From assembly GCA_019247975.1 (NCBI GenBank), contig JAFBAD010000373.1, positions 1-23,534 of the forward strand: DNA of 23,534 nucleotides, read 5' to 3'. Below the pieces are notes generated by a model. That model saw only the letters and a program-made list of their open reading frames with translations. It did not search any database and was not told the origin of the DNA. Position 1 is the stretch's first letter. Each line of letters begins with the position of its first letter. This DNA is from Acidimicrobiia bacterium (GTDB taxonomy: Bacteria; Actinomycetota; Acidimicrobiia; Acidimicrobiales; Iamiaceae). Below are positions 13,196 through 20,334 of the stretch, piece after piece. The position numbers and the translations under genes are program-made.

Positions 13196-13887
13196 CCGTC
13201 GACGGCCTCACCACCGGCGAGATCGAGGTCATCGGCCGGATGCCATGGAGCTCGAACGGCACGTACCTGGTGGAGGTCGAGCAGGAGGGTGACGAAGCGG
13301 TCCGGGCGGTCTACAAGCCCGAGCGGGGCGAGCGGCCCCTGTGGGACTTCCCGGCCGGTCTCTGGAAGCGCGAGATCGCGGCGTGGGTCCTCGACGACGC
13401 GCTCGGCTGGGCGCTCGTGCCGCCGACGGTCCGACGCGACGATGCGCCGCTCGGGGTCGGGTCCGTCCAGCGGTTCATCGACGCCGACTTCGAGCAGCAC
13501 TACTTCACGCTCCTCGAGGAGGAGCGCTACCACCCGCAGCTGCGCCGGATGTGCGCCTTCGACCTGATCGTCAACAACACCGACCGCAAGGGCGGCCACT
13601 GCCTCGTCGACGGCGACGGGCACATCTGGGGCATCGACAACGGGCTGTCGTTCGCAGCCGAGTTCAAGGTCCGCACGGTCATCTGGGACTTCGCCGGGGA
13701 GCCGGTTCCCGACGACGTCCGCGAGGACCTCGTCGCCCTGCTCGACCGGGACCTGCCCTCGGAGCTGGACGACCTGCTCGATCCGTTCGAGCGCGACGCG
13801 GTGCGCACCCGCGCCCGCGCCCTCGTCCACGCGCAGTGCTTCCCCCACGACCCCTCGGGCCGCCGGTACCCCTGGCCCCTCGTGTGA
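13192..13887 (+). CDS. SCO1664-family protein (PI3/4-kinase-like fold)
   Basis: 231 residues. The TTG start at 13192 overlaps the preceding TGA as TTGA; it is the start that preserves the operon's coupling. Kinase-like features are visible: AVYKPERGE with a candidate ATP-binding Lys42, FDLIVNNTDRKGGHCL (catalytic-loop-like, about 123-138) and WGIDNGLSF (metal-binding, DFG-like, about 147-154). This resembles the PI3/PI4-kinase catalytic core as found in small bacterial kinases. Substrate unknown. It ends the cassette, followed by an 18-bp hairpin. Confidence 0.88.
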   Translation: MTVDGLTTGEIEVIGRMPWSSNGTYLVEVEQEGDEAVRAVYKPERGERPLWDFPAGLWKREIAAWVLDDALGWALVPPTVRRDDAPLGVGSVQRFIDADFEQHYFTLLEEERYHPQLRRMCAFDLIVNNTDRKGGHCLVDGDGHIWGIDNGLSFAAEFKVRTVIWDFAGEPVPDDVREDLVALLDRDLPSELDDLLDPFERDAVRTRARALVHAQCFPHDPSGRRYPWPLV

Positions 13888-13892
13888 TCTTC

Positions 13893-13931
13893 GAAGGCAA
13901 TGCCGGTCGGATTCCGACCGGTATTGCCTTC
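13893..13931. terminator. Strong 18-bp hairpin between convergent genes
   Basis: Arms GAAGGCAATGCCGGTCGG (13893-13910) and 13914-13931 pair along 18 bp with one G-T wobble and a 3-nt loop (ATT). It starts 5 nt after the stop of the SCO1664-type gene. The right arm reaches into the TGA (13930-13932) of the convergent SurE-like gene. No clear T-tract follows, so it may terminate in both directions or block readthrough. Confidence 0.75.
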
Positions 13932-14766
13932 ACTTCGCGGGGGTGGCGGGAATGGGGTCGGTGATGGTCACGTAGCCGGCGTTGAAGGCGACGATGTCGT
14001 TCGGCGGATCCTTCAGCGTGCTCGTGCAGTCCTGCGCGACCAGTGCGCCGGCGGTGCCGGCCGGCGCGAGCGGCACCTCGACCGGCTGCTTGGCCTCGCC
14101 CGAGGTGCACGACGGGATGTTCATGTTCGTGACCTGCTTGGGCTGCGTGTGGTCGACCAGCACGAGCCGGTGGTCCTGCACCCAGCCGAGCACGAAGGGC
14201 ATCGCGGCCTGGTAGTCGATGTCCGCGACCAGACCCTCGCTCACCGAGAGCGCCGGGATGCCGTGCGCGACCGCAGCACGAGCGGCGCCGACGGTCCCGG
14301 ACACGTCGACCAGCGCGCCGAGGTTCTGGCCCTGGTTGACGCCGGCCACGACCAGGTCCGGCTTCAGCTTCATCTCGTCGATCGCCACCCGAACCGTGTC
14401 GGCCGGGTACCCGGAGACCGCCTTCGCCGGGTAGCCGCTGGCCAGCGTCGTGTCGGTGACCTCGAGCTTGCCCGGCGTCGCCTTGCCCCCGGTGCCGCTC
14501 TCCTGCGTGGCCGGCGCGACGACGGTGACGTGCACGTCCTCGATCGATCGGAGCCCCTTGGTGAGGACGTCGATGCCCTCGGCCTTCACGCCGTCGTCGT
14601 TCGTCACGAGGATCTCGAGCGTCTTCGGCGGCTTCGGGCTCGACTGCGTGATCTCGGTGGTGGTGGTCGACTTCTTCGTGTCCGAGGACGAGTCGTTCGA
14701 GTCGCTGCAGGCCGCGACCAGGAGGGCGGCCGCGACCACCACGGTCAGGAACCAGCGAGCCCGCAC
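13930..14766 (-). CDS. SurE-like 5'-nucleotidase/phosphatase, predicted lipoprotein
   Basis: 278 residues from GTG 14766. The frame is open far upstream, but that part is a shadow of the MOSC gene. The start chosen gives a signal peptide with core FLTVVVAAALLV and lipobox VAAC with Cys20 acylated. A Ser/Thr/Asp-rich linker (about 21-48) leads to the SurE domain. The metal site LEILVTNDDGVKAEG (N56, D57, D58) is intact, as are VVAGVNQGQNLG and SGTVGAARAAVAHG. Cytoplasmic SurE removes phosphate from nucleoside 5'-monophosphates. A lipid-anchored form would act outside the membrane, perhaps on extracellular nucleotides. It lies 5 nt behind the MOSC gene and ends in the hairpin. Confidence 0.88.
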   Translation of the reverse strand: MRARWFLTVVVAAALLVAACSDSNDSSSDTKKSTTTTEITQSSPKPPKTLEILVTNDDGVKAEGIDVLTKGLRSIEDVHVTVVAPATQESGTGGKATPGKLEVTDTTLASGYPAKAVSGYPADTVRVAIDEMKLKPDLVVAGVNQGQNLGALVDVSGTVGAARAAVAHGIPALSVSEGLVADIDYQAAMPFVLGWVQDHRLVLVDHTQPKQVTNMNIPSCTSGEAKQPVEVPLAPAGTAGALVAQDCTSTLKDPPNDIVAFNAGYVTITDPIPATPAK

Positions 14767-14771
14767 GTCCG

Positions 14772-15488
14772 TCAAGCTAGACGGACGATCTCGTCCCCGA
14801 TCATCACCCGGCCGGGTGTCGCGACGAGGCAACCGATGCCCAGGTTGCCGCCGAGCTCCGCGTTGATGGTCTTCAGCACCGTCAGGTCGCGTTCGATCCC
14901 ACCGGGCTGCGGACGAGTGGTCATCACGCAGCGCCCGATCGGCTTCTGCACGTCGACCTCGGCCGACCCCAACCGCAGGCGGGCACCGACGAGCGCCTCC
15001 TCGCCGTCGCCGTCGGCGATCACGTTCATGCGGAACCGGCGGACGTCCCAGTCGCGCATCGTCGCACTGGTCACGATCGAGACGCTCGCCTTCGTCGAGT
15101 CGTGGAAGCGGCCCGTCGGCCCGTCCCACGAGATCCACTCGGCGTGCTCCTCGTCGTCGACGCTGAGCGCGATCTCGTAGGTGCCCTGCACCTCGGGCGA
15201 GGCGGGAACGAGCTGCACCGGGTACCCGAGCCACGCGGAGATCGCGGCGTCGTCCGCGAGCGGGGTCCCGTCGTCGAGGGTGACGCGCGCCGCGCCGTCA
15301 GCGTCGAGCCGCGCGCTCGCGAACAGGAGCTGCGGTTCGCGTCGCGCGGTCAGGAACGTGCCGTTGCGCTCGTCGCGCAGCGCCCACGAGCGGTCGCCCT
15401 GCAACCCCCGTTCGGTCACGTCGGCCGCGGCCAGTCGCTCCCCCTGCATCGACTTCACCGGGAACCGCCACAGCTCGGACACCTGCAC
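14772..15488 (-). CDS. MOSC-domain protein (molybdenum-cofactor sulfurase C-terminal type)
   Basis: 238 residues, GTG 15488, preceded by GGGAGGA as a good Shine-Dalgarno sequence. N-terminal MOSC_N beta-barrel: VSELWRFPVKSMQGE and RGLQGDRSWALRDE, then TARREPQL. The MOSC domain follows, with FRMNVIADGDG and the block VQKPIGRCVMTTRPQPGG, where Cys187 is the conserved cysteine. MOSC proteins bind sulfurated molybdenum cofactor or transfer sulfur; stand-alone versions like YcbX or mARC-type reduce N-hydroxylated compounds with redox partners. No such partner is next to it. The SurE-like gene follows after 5 nt. Confidence 0.92.
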   Translation of the reverse strand: MQVSELWRFPVKSMQGERLAAADVTERGLQGDRSWALRDERNGTFLTARREPQLLFASARLDADGAARVTLDDGTPLADDAAISAWLGYPVQLVPASPEVQGTYEIALSVDDEEHAEWISWDGPTGRFHDSTKASVSIVTSATMRDWDVRRFRMNVIADGDGEEALVGARLRLGSAEVDVQKPIGRCVMTTRPQPGGIERDLTVLKTINAELGGNLGIGCLVATPGRVMIGDEIVRLA

Positions 15489-15513
15489 GCCGCAGATCCT
15501 CCCACCCCAAGGC

Positions 15514-15562
15514 GAAATTGGCCGGGTTGGCCGCGCATGGCGCGGGAAACCGGGCCAATTTC
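15514..15562. repeat. Repeat hairpin B (GAAATTGGCC ... GGCCAATTTC)
   Basis: Outer arms GAAATTGGCC (15514-15523) and GGCCAATTTC (15553-15562) are identical to hairpin A. Inner pairing is different: GGTT (15525-15528) with AACC-type partner 15548-15551, then CCGCGC/GCGCGG (15531-15536 and 15540-15545) around loop ATG. The left flank CCCACCCC is also shared. The right end overlaps the TCA (15561-15563) that is the stop of the small gene upstream of MOSC. It separates the etf group from the MOSC-surE pair, as a terminator would. Confidence 0.8.
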
Positions 15563-15977
15563 AGGGTTGGTCGAAGCCGAGGGCGGAGAGGCGGGTGGCG
15601 ATCAGCTCGGTGTCGTCGGGCTCGGTGGCGAGCTCGGTGACGTTGCGCTCGGTGGTCAGCACGATGACCTCGCCGTCGATGCCGTAGAAGGCCTCACCCC
15701 GGAACCGCACGGCGCGCCGCGCCAGCGCGCCCGGGCCCTCGACGGGGACCGGGCCGGAACCGCCGGCCCGGCCCGACACCAGCGATCGCTTCAGCGGATC
15801 CGCGGCGACGAAGCTCGCCGGGCCGGTGGCCGGCAGCGCGAGCTCGCCCACCACCCACGGGCCCCACCCGCGCGACGACGTGCGGCGGATCTGGCAGGGC
15901 ACGTCCACCGCCTCACCGGCGGCCAGCTTGTCGTGCCGTTCCTGTACCCGTCGTCGCCCGCGACCGAAGAACCTCAC
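15561..15977 (-). CDS. Hypothetical protein behind etfA (possibly DUF2550-like)
   Basis: 138 residues from GTG 15977, 19 nt behind the etfA stop; earlier starts would lie within etfA. The N-terminus is basic (RFFGRGRRRVQERHDKL). Then comes AVDVPCQIRRTSSRGWGPWVVGELAL, a strand-rich middle and FYGIDGEVIVLTTERNVTEL. The VPC-x-R...W pattern after a basic start vaguely recalls DUF2550 proteins, but the membrane helix typical of those is missing. I hold this as weak. Its stop codon overlaps hairpin B. Co-directional with etfB-etfA, so possibly the last gene of that operon. Confidence 0.65.
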   Translation of the reverse strand: MRFFGRGRRRVQERHDKLAAGEAVDVPCQIRRTSSRGWGPWVVGELALPATGPASFVAADPLKRSLVSGRAGGSGPVPVEGPGALARRAVRFRGEAFYGIDGEVIVLTTERNVTELATEPDDTELIATRLSALGFDQP

Positions 15978-15996
15978 CCGCCTCGATGCACGTGCG

Positions 15997-16962
15997 TCAG
16001 CGGCTCTGCAAGGCCTCGAGGAGCTTCGGGAGCACCTTGTGCACGTCACCGACGACGCCGAGGTCGGCGATCGAGAAGATCGGTGCCTCGGGGTCCTTGT
16101 TGATGGCGATGATGTTCTTCGAGCCCTTCATGCCGACCATGTGCTGCGTCGCGCCGGAGATGCCGGCGGCGATGTAGACGGTCGGCTTCACGACCTTGCC
16201 GGTCTGGCCCACCTGGTACGAGTAGGGCACCCAACCGGCGTCGACGATCGCCCGGGAGGCGCCCGGCGCACCCTTGAGGGCCTTCGCCAGGTCCTCGATG
16301 ATCTGGTACTTCTCGGCGTCGCCGAGACCGCGGCCACCGGAGACGACGATCGCAGCCTCGTCGAGCTTCGGGCCGGTCGACTCCTCGACGTGGCGGTCGA
16401 CGATCTTCGCCGCGCCGGCCGCGCCGACGTCGGGCACCGTCAGCTCGGCGACGCTCGCTGCGCCACCGCCGCTCTCCTCGGCCACGAACGACTTCGGCCG
16501 GAAGACGGCCAGCGCCGGACCACCGGCGGCGAACTTCGTCTTCACGATCTGGGTGCCGCCGAAGATCTGCGTCTCGACGACGATCGCGTCGCCGTCGACG
16601 GAGATGCCGGAGTTGTTGGTGAGCACCGGCTTGTCGAGCTTCACCGACAGGCGGGCCGCGGTGTCGCGCCCGTCCTGGGTGGTGCCGAACATGATCAGGT
16701 CGGGGGCGGCCGAACCGACCGCCTCGGCGACCGCGGCGCCGAGGTGCACGCCGATCAGCCCACCGTTGAGGTCACCGGTGCTGTGCAGCGTGGTCGCGCC
16801 GTGGGCACCGACCGTCGCCGCGATCGCGTCGGCGTCCGGCCCCGCGTAGAAGCACTCAACCGTGTCACCCAGCTCGCGGGCCTTGGCCAGCATCTCGAGG
16901 GTGATGTTGGCGACCTTGCCGTCGACCGCTTCGGCGTGGACCCAGATCTTCGATAGCGCCAT
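15997..16962 (-). CDS. etfA: Electron transfer flavoprotein subunit alpha
   Basis: 321 residues, ATG 16962, 39 nt behind etfB. It forms a heterodimer with EtfB that carries FAD and AMP, taking electrons from acyl-CoA dehydrogenases to the quinone pool. The C-terminal FAD domain is clear: VSGGRGLGD, then ASRAIVDAGWVPYSYQVGQTGKVVKP split by the usual Gln-Val-Gly-Gln-Thr-Gly-Lys motif, followed by YIAAGISGATQHMVGMKGS and IAINKDPEAPIFSIADLGVVGD. Length is normal. The likely electron donors include the acyl-CoA dehydrogenase encoded at 6798-8036. Confidence 0.97.
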   Translation of the reverse strand: MALSKIWVHAEAVDGKVANITLEMLAKARELGDTVECFYAGPDADAIAATVGAHGATTLHSTGDLNGGLIGVHLGAAVAEAVGSAAPDLIMFGTTQDGRDTAARLSVKLDKPVLTNNSGISVDGDAIVVETQIFGGTQIVKTKFAAGGPALAVFRPKSFVAEESGGGAASVAELTVPDVGAAGAAKIVDRHVEESTGPKLDEAAIVVSGGRGLGDAEKYQIIEDLAKALKGAPGASRAIVDAGWVPYSYQVGQTGKVVKPTVYIAAGISGATQHMVGMKGSKNIIAINKDPEAPIFSIADLGVVGDVHKVLPKLLEALQSR

Positions 16963-17001
16963 CGTCTCGTCTCTCGTCTCGTGTGTGCTCGGGCGGTTCG
17001 C

Positions 17002-17781
17002 TCAGAGGACCTTGAGGCCGTCGAGGAACTCGACGATCTTCGTGTAGGCCTCGCCGTCGTCCTCGATGACCTCACCGGCTTCCCGCTCGGGAGCGGCGCT
17101 GACGTCGACGATCTCCTGGCCGGCTCCGGCCCAGCCCACGATCCCGGCGTCGAGGCCGAGGTCGGCGACCTTCACCTCGTCGACCGGCTTGGACTTGGCG
17201 GCCATGATCCCCTTGAAGGAGGGGTAGCGGGGCTCGACCACACCGGCGGTCACCGAGACCACCGCGGGGAGCGGGCACTCGCACTCGTCGTAGCCGGCCT
17301 CGGTCTGGCGCTGGACCTTCACGGTGCCGTCGGCGATCTCGATGTGCTTGGCGAACGTGATCGACGGCAGGTCGAGCACCGCCGCGATCTGCTCGGGCAC
17401 GGTGCCCGTGTAACCGTCGCTGGACTCGGTGGCGGCCAGGATCAGGTCCGCTCCCTCGACCCGCTTGATCGCGGCGGCGAGCACCTTGGCGGAGTCCAGC
17501 GCGCCGGCCCCCTTCAGGGCTTCGTCGCTGACCAGCACGGCCTTGGCGGCGCCCATGGCGAGGGCGGTGCGCAGGCCGCTGGTCTCGCTGTTCGGGGCCA
17601 TCGAGACCAAGGTCACCTCGCCCTCGCCCGCCGTGTCGACGAGCTGGAGCGCCATCTCGACGCCGTAGGAGTCCGACTCGTCGAGGATGAGCTTGCCGTC
17701 CCGCTTCAGCGTGTGGTCCGGGTTGAGGGCGCCGGGTTCAGCGGGATCCGGGATCTGCTTCACGCAGACGACGACGTTCAT
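17002..17781 (-). CDS. etfB: Electron transfer flavoprotein subunit beta
   Basis: 259 residues from ATG 17781 (the frame is open to 18210 but the extension is the antisense of a phosphatase gene). Typical start MNVVVCVKQIPDPAEPGAL, the LDESDSYGVEMALQLVD region, LRTALAMGAAKAVLVSDEAL, the AMP-binding loop region GADLILAATESSDGYTGTVP and the conserved PRYPSFKGIMAAKSKPVDE, the recognition-loop region for the dehydrogenase partner. Normal length. It leads the etfB-etfA-small gene group and is divergent from the PAP2 gene. Confidence 0.97.
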   Translation of the reverse strand: MNVVVCVKQIPDPAEPGALNPDHTLKRDGKLILDESDSYGVEMALQLVDTAGEGEVTLVSMAPNSETSGLRTALAMGAAKAVLVSDEALKGAGALDSAKVLAAAIKRVEGADLILAATESSDGYTGTVPEQIAAVLDLPSITFAKHIEIADGTVKVQRQTEAGYDECECPLPAVVSVTAGVVEPRYPSFKGIMAAKSKPVDEVKVADLGLDAGIVGWAGAGQEIVDVSAAPEREAGEVIEDDGEAYTKIVEFLDGLKVL

Positions 17782-17789
17782 GGCCGAGG

Positions 17790-17818
17790 ATTCTGTACAG
17801 GAGTTTTGGGTCCCACAA
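17790..17818 (-). promoter_or_regulatory. Candidate promoter of etfBA
   Basis: On the minus strand TTGTGG (17813-17818) and CAGAAT (17790-17795) are separated by 17 nt, and 8 nt follow to the etfB ATG. The gap 17782-17851 is the most AT-rich stretch around and holds promoters in both directions. Confidence 0.45.
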
Positions 17819-17839
17819 ATCCGGTCTGTACCCAGGGAC

Positions 17840-17845
17840 GACAAT
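17840..17845 (+). promoter_or_regulatory. Candidate -10 box (GACAAT) of the PAP2-GDPD operon
   Basis: GACAAT is followed by 6 nt and the GTG start at 17852. The box deviates from TANNNT in its first position but has the spacing of the other leaderless candidates. Confidence 0.35.
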
Positions 17846-17851
17846 GCGTAC

Positions 17852-18466
17852 GTGCGCCTCGGGAGACGACACCTGTGGTGGGTGGCGGCGGCGGTCGCCG
17901 TCGTCGCGCTCACCGCGGTCCTCGCCGCCCGCCATCGCCTGGTCCCCGGCGAGGCCGCGGGCTTCCATGCGCTGAACGGTCTGCCCGGGTTCCTCGAGCC
18001 ACCCGCACGCGTCCTCATGACCTTCGGGACGCTCCCGGGCGCCATCGCGGTCACGGTCGTCGTCGGCCTGGTCGCGAGGCGGGTCGGGCCCGCGCTCGCC
18101 GTCCTCGGCGCGGCCCTGCTGGCCCGGCTGGCTGCGCAGTCGGTCAAGGATCTGGTCGACCGGGCGCGGCCCGTCGGCCTGCTCGACCACGTCCACGTCC
18201 GCGAGCACATCGGCGGCCCGGGCTACCCGTCGGCGCACGCCACCGTCGCGTTCGCGGTCGCCACCGTGCTCGCCTGCTGTTTCCCGCGCGCCCGCTGGCC
18301 GGCGCTCGGGGTCGCACTCGCGATCGGCCTCGCCCGCATGTACGTCGGCGTCCACCTGCCCCTCGACGTGCTGGGCGGCGCCGCCCTGGGCCTGCTCGTC
18401 GCCACCCCCTTCGTCGCCGGCCTGTGGCTGGCGGCGGCCCGCAACCGGGAAGGAAGCCTCACGTGA
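17852..18466 (+). CDS. PAP2-family membrane phosphatase
   Basis: 204 residues from GTG 17852. About five to six hydrophobic segments are visible. The three phosphatase motifs are present: K99-x6-R106-P107 (KDLVDRARP), PSAH (126-129; usual form PSGH) and R162-x5-H168-x3-D172 (ARMYVGVHLPLD, with Ala in place of the usual first Ser). PAP2 enzymes at the membrane dephosphorylate lipid phosphates such as phosphatidate or undecaprenyl pyrophosphate. The overlap with the downstream phosphodiesterase (GTGA) suggests joint action on phospholipid breakdown products. Confidence 0.93.
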   Translation: MRLGRRHLWWVAAAVAVVALTAVLAARHRLVPGEAAGFHALNGLPGFLEPPARVLMTFGTLPGAIAVTVVVGLVARRVGPALAVLGAALLARLAAQSVKDLVDRARPVGLLDHVHVREHIGGPGYPSAHATVAFAVATVLACCFPRARWPALGVALAIGLARMYVGVHLPLDVLGGAALGLLVATPFVAGLWLAAARNREGSLT

Positions 18467-19152
18467 TCGTCGTCGCCCACCGCACGATGCCCCTCGACCA
18501 CCCCGAGAACAGCCTGGCCGGCATCGTCGCCGCGCCGGCGGCCGGCGCGGACGCGGTCGAGGTCGACGTGCGGCTCACCCGCGATCAGGTCCCCGTGCTG
18601 ATGCACGACCCGGTCCCCTTGCGGACCACGGGCTCGATCGTGCCCATCCGCTGGCGGACCGCTCGCTCCTTCGACCGGCTGCGGGTGCGAGGCGACGGGG
18701 GCCACCCACCCCGCTTCTCGGCCGCAATGGACGCGCTGCCCGAAGGGCTGAAGGTGGCGGTCGACGTGAAGGACGGTCGCTCGATGGCCGCCGCCATCCA
18801 CGTCCTCGAGCGGTCGGATCGCCTCGCCGATGCGTTGCTGTGGAGCAGCCACCCGGACGCCGTGCGGGTCGCCGCGGAGCGTGCGCCGAACGCCGAACGG
18901 GCCTGGCTGAAGAACACCGAGTCCGAGAACGACGCGGTCGCCTACTGCAACGACGCCGCCGCCCTGGGCGCCGACGCGGTCAGCGTGATGGACGTGTCGC
19001 TCACCCCGGCGGTCGTCGAGGTCGGTCACGACCTCGGGCTCGTCGTCTACTCGTGGGTGCGCACGCTCGACATCCAGGCGAAGGTCATCGCCGCCGGCCC
19101 CGACGGCGTCGTCACCGACTGGGTGCACCAAGCGCGCGCGGAGCTCAGCTAG
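18463..19152 (+). CDS. Glycerophosphodiester phosphodiesterase (GDPD) family protein
   Basis: 229 residues. The GTG start at 18463 overlaps the PAP2 stop as GTGA and is preceded by GGAAGGAA, a good ribosome binding site. It has the TIM-barrel GDPD signature: VVAHRTMPLDHPENS with His6, Arg7, Glu15 and Asn16; VEVDVRLTRDQVPVLMHD with Glu33, Asp35 and His48. The usual HRG reads HRT here. Lys/Asp in VAVDVKDG and the C-terminal YSWVRTLDIQAK and GPDGVVTDW complete the fold. The family splits glycerophosphodiesters into glycerol-3-phosphate and an alcohol. No signal peptide, so cytoplasmic. The 3' end overlaps the convergent gene by 8 nt. Confidence 0.9.
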   Translation: MIVVAHRTMPLDHPENSLAGIVAAPAAGADAVEVDVRLTRDQVPVLMHDPVPLRTTGSIVPIRWRTARSFDRLRVRGDGGHPPRFSAAMDALPEGLKVAVDVKDGRSMAAAIHVLERSDRLADALLWSSHPDAVRVAAERAPNAERAWLKNTESENDAVAYCNDAAALGADAVSVMDVSLTPAVVEVGHDLGLVVYSWVRTLDIQAKVIAAGPDGVVTDWVHQARAELS

Positions 19153-20002
19153 CGCGGAACCACAACCGGCGGCCGAGGAGGTACCACACGGCCGAGATGA
19201 TCAGCGCCGAACCGACGATGCCGACCGCGGTGTTCTGGAAGAACGTGCCCCAACCCTCGCCGCGGAGCACGACCTTGTCGACGAACGACGGACCACCCCA
19301 CGAGTAGTCGACCGTCTCGACGCCCCGGGCCGGGTTGCGCAGGCGGGCCCACAGCGTCCAGGCGAAGATGCGGCAGCCGCCGTAGATGAAGAACGCCCGG
19401 TAGAGGGCGACCATCGCCCGGTCCGAGAGCGAGAACTTCCGGCGCAGCCAGGCCCACGCCGGGTCGTTCGGCACGACGTGATCGAAGTAGAAGTCGCGCG
19501 TGAACACCTTCCAACCGATCAGCGCGAGCACGAGCCAGAACATGTCCCACACGCCGCCGAGGCTCGAGTAGTACGCCGCGGCGTCGCCGTAGCGGCCGGC
19601 CTGCGACGCGTAGGCCCACATGCCGATCGTGTAGTGCTGCGTGGTCGACGGCCAGAGCACCATCGTGCCGACGCTGTCGCAGATGTCGGTGAAGACGTGC
19701 GCGGCCTGACCGATCAGCAGCCCGACGAACCACGCCCGGTTCTTGAAGATGGCCAGCACGACGAGGGCGAAGATCATCCCGAAGCTGAGCGAGTGCGTGA
19801 AGCCGGCCCCGGGCCACCCCCGGTGGTAGTGGTACGGGACCTTCGCCTTGAGGGTGAAGCCACCGATCGTCCAGCCGTACACCGGGAGCTTGGTGAAGAG
19901 GTCCGGCAGCAGGCAGCCGAGCAGGATCGCCAGGTACGACACCTTCAACTTGATGTGCTTCTGGAGGAAGTAGCTCTCCAGCTCGTGCGCGGCCCAGCTC
20001 AC
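19145..20002 (-). CDS. Integral membrane protein, YdjM/metal-dependent-hydrolase-like (DUF457-type)
   Basis: 285 residues, GTG 20002 overlapping the TGA of the upstream gene as GTGA. The start MSWAAHELESYFLQKH, then SYLAILLGCLLPDLFTK, GAGFTHSLSFGMIFALVVL and GLLIGQAAHVFTDICDSVGT place His, Asp and further His residues at membrane edges. This is the pattern of the YdjM-like membrane-bound metal-dependent hydrolase family. Several more helices follow, including near the C-terminus. Substrate unknown. It forms a pair with the upstream small membrane protein. Confidence 0.82.
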   Translation of the reverse strand: MSWAAHELESYFLQKHIKLKVSYLAILLGCLLPDLFTKLPVYGWTIGGFTLKAKVPYHYHRGWPGAGFTHSLSFGMIFALVVLAIFKNRAWFVGLLIGQAAHVFTDICDSVGTMVLWPSTTQHYTIGMWAYASQAGRYGDAAAYYSSLGGVWDMFWLVLALIGWKVFTRDFYFDHVVPNDPAWAWLRRKFSLSDRAMVALYRAFFIYGGCRIFAWTLWARLRNPARGVETVDYSWGGPSFVDKVVLRGEGWGTFFQNTAVGIVGSALIISAVWYLLGRRLWFRAS

Positions 20003-20283
20003 GCGGTGCGCTCCTCGTCGGCCCGCACGGCCCGGCTGGGTCGGGTACCCGCATCGGGATCGCGCACGCCGGCGACCCGCAGCGCGATCGGCGTGATCGT
20101 GGTGACCATGGCGACGACGAACGCCGGCCCGATGATCCAGTTCAGGATCTTCGAGGTGAAGAACACGCCGAGCACGATCAGGGCGAGCGCGGTGAACAGG
20201 TACACGCCCACCTCGATGCGGCGCGCCCGCCTGACCTCTTCGTCGTCGTCTGCGTCGTGCCGGCGCAGGTCGTCCTGGCTCAC
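19999..20283 (-). CDS. Small two-helix membrane protein
   Basis: About 94 residues from GTG 20283 (reads MSQDDLRRHDADDDEEV). An alternative ATG lies 7 codons earlier at 20304. I prefer 20283 because TACGGT lies 7 nt before it. A charged N-terminus leads into two hydrophobic segments (VGVYLFTALALIVLGVFF and WIIGPAFVVAMVTTITPIAL) and an Arg/Asp-rich tail. No family is recognised. It is coupled through GTGA to the downstream YdjM-like gene. Divergent from the PRC-barrel gene. Confidence 0.7.
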   Translation of the reverse strand: MSQDDLRRHDADDDEEVRRARRIEVGVYLFTALALIVLGVFFTSKILNWIIGPAFVVAMVTTITPIALRVAGVRDPDAGTRPSRAVRADEERTA

Positions 20284-20290
20284 CGAGCCG

Positions 20291-20296
20291 ACCGTA
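20291..20296 (-). promoter_or_regulatory. Candidate -10 box (TACGGT) of the two-membrane-protein operon
   Basis: TACGGT on the minus strand lies 7 nt before GTG 20283, a spacing that fits a leaderless message; it would be inside the coding region if ATG 20304 were used. Confidence 0.35.
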
Positions 20297-20334
20297 GTGG
20301 GCATACCCGAGGGCCCCGGGGGAAGGTCCCAGCC

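Noticed and set aside
13930..15234. 434-residue extended form of the SurE-like protein
   Set aside because: The extension is a shadow of the MOSC gene; GTG 14766 gives a proper lipoprotein signal.
15969..16049. Longer N-terminus for the small gene behind etfA (start at 16049)
   Set aside because: It would lie within the etfA 3' end and is Arg/Ser/Cys-rich shadow sequence; GTG 15977 is preferred.
17002..18210. 402-residue extended EtfB
   Set aside because: EtfB has a canonical start at 17781; the extension is antisense to the PAP2 gene.
16981..19152. 723-codon frame ending with the GDPD
   Set aside because: Only the part from 18463 has GDPD motifs; the rest is antisense to etfB or out of frame with the PAP2 gene.
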